Shown here: one piece after another, positions 41,723 through 45,525 of the stretch
Position numbering within the stretch: position 1 is the first letter of the stretch
How the letters are laid out: each line of letters begins with the position of its first letter
Source of the DNA: Selaginella moellendorffii
Lineage: Eukaryota > Streptophyta > Lycopodiopsida > Selaginellales > Selaginellaceae
Assembly (NCBI RefSeq): GCF_000143415.4
Contig: NW_003314351.1
Location: forward strand, 603,718 to 649,242
DNA length: 45,525 bases
Direction: 5' to 3'
The notes under the pieces: model-generated
Database searches by the model: none
What the model saw: the letters and a program-made list of their open reading frames with translations, nothing else
What the model was told of the DNA's origin: nothing
Made by a program: the position numbers and the translations under genes

Positions 41723-41925
41723 GACTTCTATTCAACCCTGATGTACTATCCCATCACTGCCAGCTCTATGGGGGTCTCTGCCAGAGAATCTATGAAGACC
41801 TTAATTCTAATTGGGCCCAGAACTTCACTAGCTTCTATTGTCTCCAACCCTGAGGCATTATTCCCGATACAATTTTCCACCAGATCTTTCACCACCTCTT
41901 GTGAACTCATTTCCATCGGTATGTC

Positions 41926-42246
41926 CTAGAGTGTGATATTGAGGGGAAAGCTCCCTCCTTTCAGTTGCGCTTGTTCATCTGCTGTGAACCTTAGGACCCA
42001 AGAGTGAAATGACATGGCCCATTGACTATCAATCACTCCATGTAGCTCCTCGGCCCATCTTTGCAACTCCTCATCCTCAAACACAACCGTGTAGCACCCT
42101 TTACCATGCAAGAGTAGACTCTGGATCATGATCCCTTGTTCCAATGATGCATTGAGCCAGTTGATAGTTAGACACCCTGTCGGGAATCTGCCTCGGAACA
42201 TTGCAATGACTACTTTCAGTTTCAGCTCCACTTCCTTAGCTGCCAC
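41926..42246 (-). pseudogene. LINE ORF1, DUF4283-like domain
   Basis: A 106-codon open stretch reads LKVVIAMFRGRFPTG, then LLLHGKGCYTVVFEDEEL, then WVLRFTADEQ. This resembles the DUF4283 domain of plant LINE and retroelement ORF1 proteins, which binds RNA in the ribonucleoprotein particle. It is in the expected place upstream of the zinc knuckle. Confidence 0.7.
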
Positions 42247-43307
42247 TACTTATTGTAACTGCACTGGTCTGGTTCTACTGCTATGCTCCGTCCTTCCACC
42301 CTCCAGGTCCTACACATTATCTTCATCTCTAGACCCTCAGGTGGAGCTCCACTTCCAAGCATAACCATCTCATGGTTTTGCAATGTCTGGGTATCCTAAG
42401 CCTTGGAGTCCTCAAGGCCTTTGAGCTGGGTGTCACTTGATGTTGCTTCTCCTCCCCTTCCTAACTGTACTTTGGGGCTCTCAACTTCCTCATTTCCAGC
42501 CATGTCACCAAGTCCCTTCCCACTCATCTTGGCAGTCTTCGTGGATGCTATTCCCCTCTCTTTAGCTAGCAAATCCTCTTATTATAGGAATTCTTCTATT
42601 GCTTCTACCCATTCTGTCATTTCTTGTTCCTTGCTCCACACCTTCAGCTTTCTCCACCCCACCTTGCGTTCCTTCTTCTTTTTTGTTTTGCTCTTCTTGA
42701 GTTTGTTCTGGACCTCCTCTCTCATTCATTGCATTTCCTTCTCCTGTTCCTCAAGCAGCACTGTGAGAGGCTTGCCTCTGACTCTTTGCACTAGTGTCTC
42801 CCCATGGATAACCTTCGCTTGTCCATCTTGGGTGGTCACCATGTCCTTTTGACTTTGCATTTTTGCCTTGTCTAGTGTCTTCCTGGCCTCCACCACTTCA
42901 GCAACCACATGGAAGGCTTCCCTGTAGGCCAGGCCAAGCACAATGTCCTCCCTGATGTACCCATTCTGTCATTTCTTGTTCCTTGCTCCACACCTTTAGC
43001 TTTCTCCTCACCACCTTGCATTCCTTCTTCTTTTTTGTTTTGCTCCTCTTGAGTTTGTTCTGGGCCTCCTCTCTCATTCATTGCATTTCCTTCTCCTGTT
43101 CCTCAAGCAGCACTATGAGAGGCTTGCCTCTGACTCTTTGCACTAGTGTCTCCCCTTGGATAACCTTCGCTTGTCCATCCTGGGTGGTCACCATGTCCTT
43201 TTGACTTTGCATTTTTGCCTTGTCTAGTGTCTTCTTGGCCTCCACCACTTCAGCAACCACATGGAAGGCTTCCCTATAGGCCAGGCCAAGCACAATGTCC
43301 TCCCTGA
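42247..43307 (-). pseudogene. LINE ORF1, N-terminal half with 352-bp tandem duplication
   Basis: Two near-identical copies (42607-42958 and 42959-43307) each encode LAYREAFHVVAEVVEA, DGQAKVI and LLEEQEKEMQ, followed by a lysine/glutamate-rich linker. The second copy reads in frame up to 43307, where element I copy C begins; the frame continues in the flank of copy B at 15135. Stops lie between the duplication and the DUF4283 part. Confidence 0.7.
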
Positions 43308-43945
43308 TGTAGCGCACGTGGTTTTTACCCTTTATCCTATGGTGGTTTACCATAAGATAACACCACAAAGTGGAACCTAAACCCTCTTTATGCCATGTAA
43401 CACATGTCATGTGTCATATGCCATGAGTCCAAAGGACAGTAGTGCAAAACCTGAGGTTCAAGGCCTTGAGCCACTAAACGAAGGAATGGTGCCAAACTCC
43501 CAAGCATGGAGCCAAGGAGAGACGAAACTGAACCACAGAGCAACTCTCAAGCATACAGCTCAAGGAGCGAAGGGACAGGAGCCCAAAGCGACTTGGAATA
43601 GTCCTAGAGTAACCAACATCCCAATGTCAGGATCAGCACGCAAAATGGAGCCAAATGGAGTCTGGTGCTATTTCGGCATACCGGTGGCCTAACGCAAGGA
43701 CATGGGTACTCCACCAACTAGCATGGAATGGAACTTGGGCTTAAACCCAAGCAGGACACAGAACAAGGACAGGCACGTAAGTAGGAGCTAGATTATGCTT
43801 CAGGTTGGTCAGCCATACCCGACCTACCCACTATCCCTACTATACATTTGGAACCCCCCACAGCCCCCCCCCCCCCCCTAAGTAAGAGTGTCTGTAAGGA
43901 CTAGCCGATAGGTAATTTTCGATACCCGAAGTCACATTCGCGACA
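43308..43945 (-). repeat. 3' LTR of element I, copy C
   Basis: On the plus strand it runs from TGTAGCGCACG to ATTCGCGACA. It is 638 bp because about 500 bp (A 4580-5090) are missing between a poly-C run (about 43866) and AAGAGTGTCTG. The outer flank is CCTGA (43303-43307). Confidence 0.85.
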
Positions 43946-45525
43946 TTCTTCCCCCCATAGGGAAGATCGACGTCCTCGTCGATGCATACTCGAGTCTAGA
44001 ATATTGCGAAGGGAACAACTCTAGAAAAAATTCACGGTATTCACACTATGTGAGAAATGCACCAACTTAAATGAGTTAGAAACCAACCTCTTTGTCTAAC
44101 GCAAATGCGTTACCAGCTCAGACACCTTTCGGTTGTTGCCGACAAGGAAATGACTAACAAAGTTAGCCACCCTTGTTGCTCTGGGTGTCACCTAGCTTAC
44201 AAAAGTGTGATATGCCCTACCTGCAGGAACATAGAGAGAGAAGCCAAAGGCCCCAACCCTCCTAAGCAAAAAAACCAGACCCGTCGGTAAGGTTTAGATA
44301 AACTACTATAAACAAGCAGTTAGAGTTGTTTACACGGTCATGCCCTGTTAATGGAATAAGGAACATCGATAGAGAGGCAGGTGATGTGACCAGTCGACAG
44401 TAGCTACCCCATGACTAGAGATTTCATCATGCACATGAAGTGCCGAAGCCAGTTTGCTTATACTGGCCCAAAATTCAAAGATCAATAGATGGACAATATC
44501 AAAGTCATAACCAATTATATCTTAGAGTCGTAATTATTAATGAATAAATCTTATATTAGAACACAAATGTATTCCAAGTAAGTTATCATCCGATAAACTA
44601 GTATTATAGGATAGGAACCACCAAGATCATCAGAATTGGTAGGCATAAGAATCACCATCCAACAAAATTCAATAGCAAGTATATCATTAAGGAAACTCAA
44701 TGATGAAACTTAACTACCAAAGATGGCAGACAGTATGCCAAACAACTTACCAAAGATAACTCAAAAAACACAAAGTATTATCGACTGGCAAGCAAAATGC
44801 TCGCGAATGTATCACCTGAAGGAAATAACACTCCAATCTATTAAAATGAACTCGAGCAATAATCAATGGAACAGAATGAATATGGTAAAACCAACAAACA
44901 CTTGTTCATGCCAACTATCACACTATCCAATCCGAATAGATCCCAACCAACAACACCAAGGAACTCAAGTTGCCTAAGCAAGTGTCAGCAACATCCTACT
45001 GATGTTTCAAACCCAAAAAACCAATCCAAAGCAAACCACAAACAACATGTGGTATTGCGAAAAGCCATAAGCTATCAAAGAAAACAACTAACCATCATGA
45101 AAGATTATCAATCATCCCATCAATGAAGAGATGCATAATCATTGTCAAAGAGGAATTCACCATCCCAAAGAACGGCAATTCATTCCATATCAACAACAAT
45201 CAAGCAAAACCTATTGACAAGGATAATCAACTATCCTAGATGATAGTCAATCATCACCAATGATTGCCAGACACAAATCCAACTTCAACATCGAAGCTAA
45301 TGAGCTAAAATGCTTTCCCCAACAACTCCTAACAAATGGAACAATGAGCATAAAACTCAAGAACCAAAAGCTTGAAGAAGCCTATAGCCAAGTCTTGCTT
45401 AATAATGATCACAAGTCTTGCATGAACTAACTTCAATGTTAAAGAAGAAATCAGTGTATAACCCACAACATCCTTCTCAACACATCCATAAGCTAAACTT
45501 TATAATGCCAAAGCTAATGAAGAGC
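43946..45525 (-). mobile_element. 3' internal region of element I, copy C
   Basis: It is the reverse complement of window bases about 2935-4513 with moderate divergence, starting with the polypurine tract next to the LTR. It continues past the right edge. No open frame of significance. Confidence 0.8.

Overview
The window looks like nuclear DNA of a plant in a repeat-rich region. The evidence is: LTR retroelements primed by initiator tRNA-Met, an L1-type LINE whose ORF1 has a DUF4283-like domain and zinc knuckle, short TTTAGGG runs, a 5S rRNA-derived fragment, and GT-AG introns. A non-angiosperm land plant or streptophyte alga is my guess from the transposase-like family; the species cannot be fixed from the sequence. 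No ordinary host gene was found. All comparisons were made by eye, so boundaries may be off by a few bases where copies have diverged.

Four layers of mobile DNA are nested. (1) Element I is a large LTR retroelement without coding capacity. It is seen as copy A (1-5659, +), copy B (12608-15134, -), copy C (43308-45525, -) and a scrap at 21879-22557. (2) Element II is a second coding-poor LTR element whose LTR carries a 12-bp minisatellite. It is seen as II-a (5660-12396, -, with a 549-nt assembly gap), solo LTRs at 15702-17562, 17796-19268, 35792-36248 and 37105-38416, a fragment at 19786-21818, and II-d (24433-38679 with interruptions). (3) A decayed L1-type LINE lies on the minus strand. Its 3' two thirds are at 39025-43307 and its 5' ORF1 part is at 15135-19785, split by two solo LTRs. 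(4) A DNA transposon of 8,853 bp (24705-33557) sits inside the LTR of II-d.

The DNA transposon is the most interesting part. It has 24-bp terminal inverted repeats and a TCTT target duplication, and carries two divergent genes. The minus-strand gene (24892-27834) is a large transposase-like protein of the family with a VGHTHED motif, interrupted by one in-frame UGA. The plus-strand gene (exons between about 31000 and 33321) has a possible ParB/sulfiredoxin-like fold and appears intact once three short introns are removed. Ten copies of a palindrome of fixed 22-bp size, centred on GGCC, were seen only inside this transposon: six in introns, two in frame in the transposase gene, two between the genes. 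A palindrome-binding ParB-like protein and its own sites on one mobile element is a testable hypothesis, not a demonstrated function.

Copies B and C of element I have the same 5-bp target site (CCTGA), and the LINE reading frame continues from one flank to the other. The two halves of one insertion therefore lie 28 kb apart in circularly permuted order, pointing to a large tandem duplication, another rearrangement, or an assembly error.
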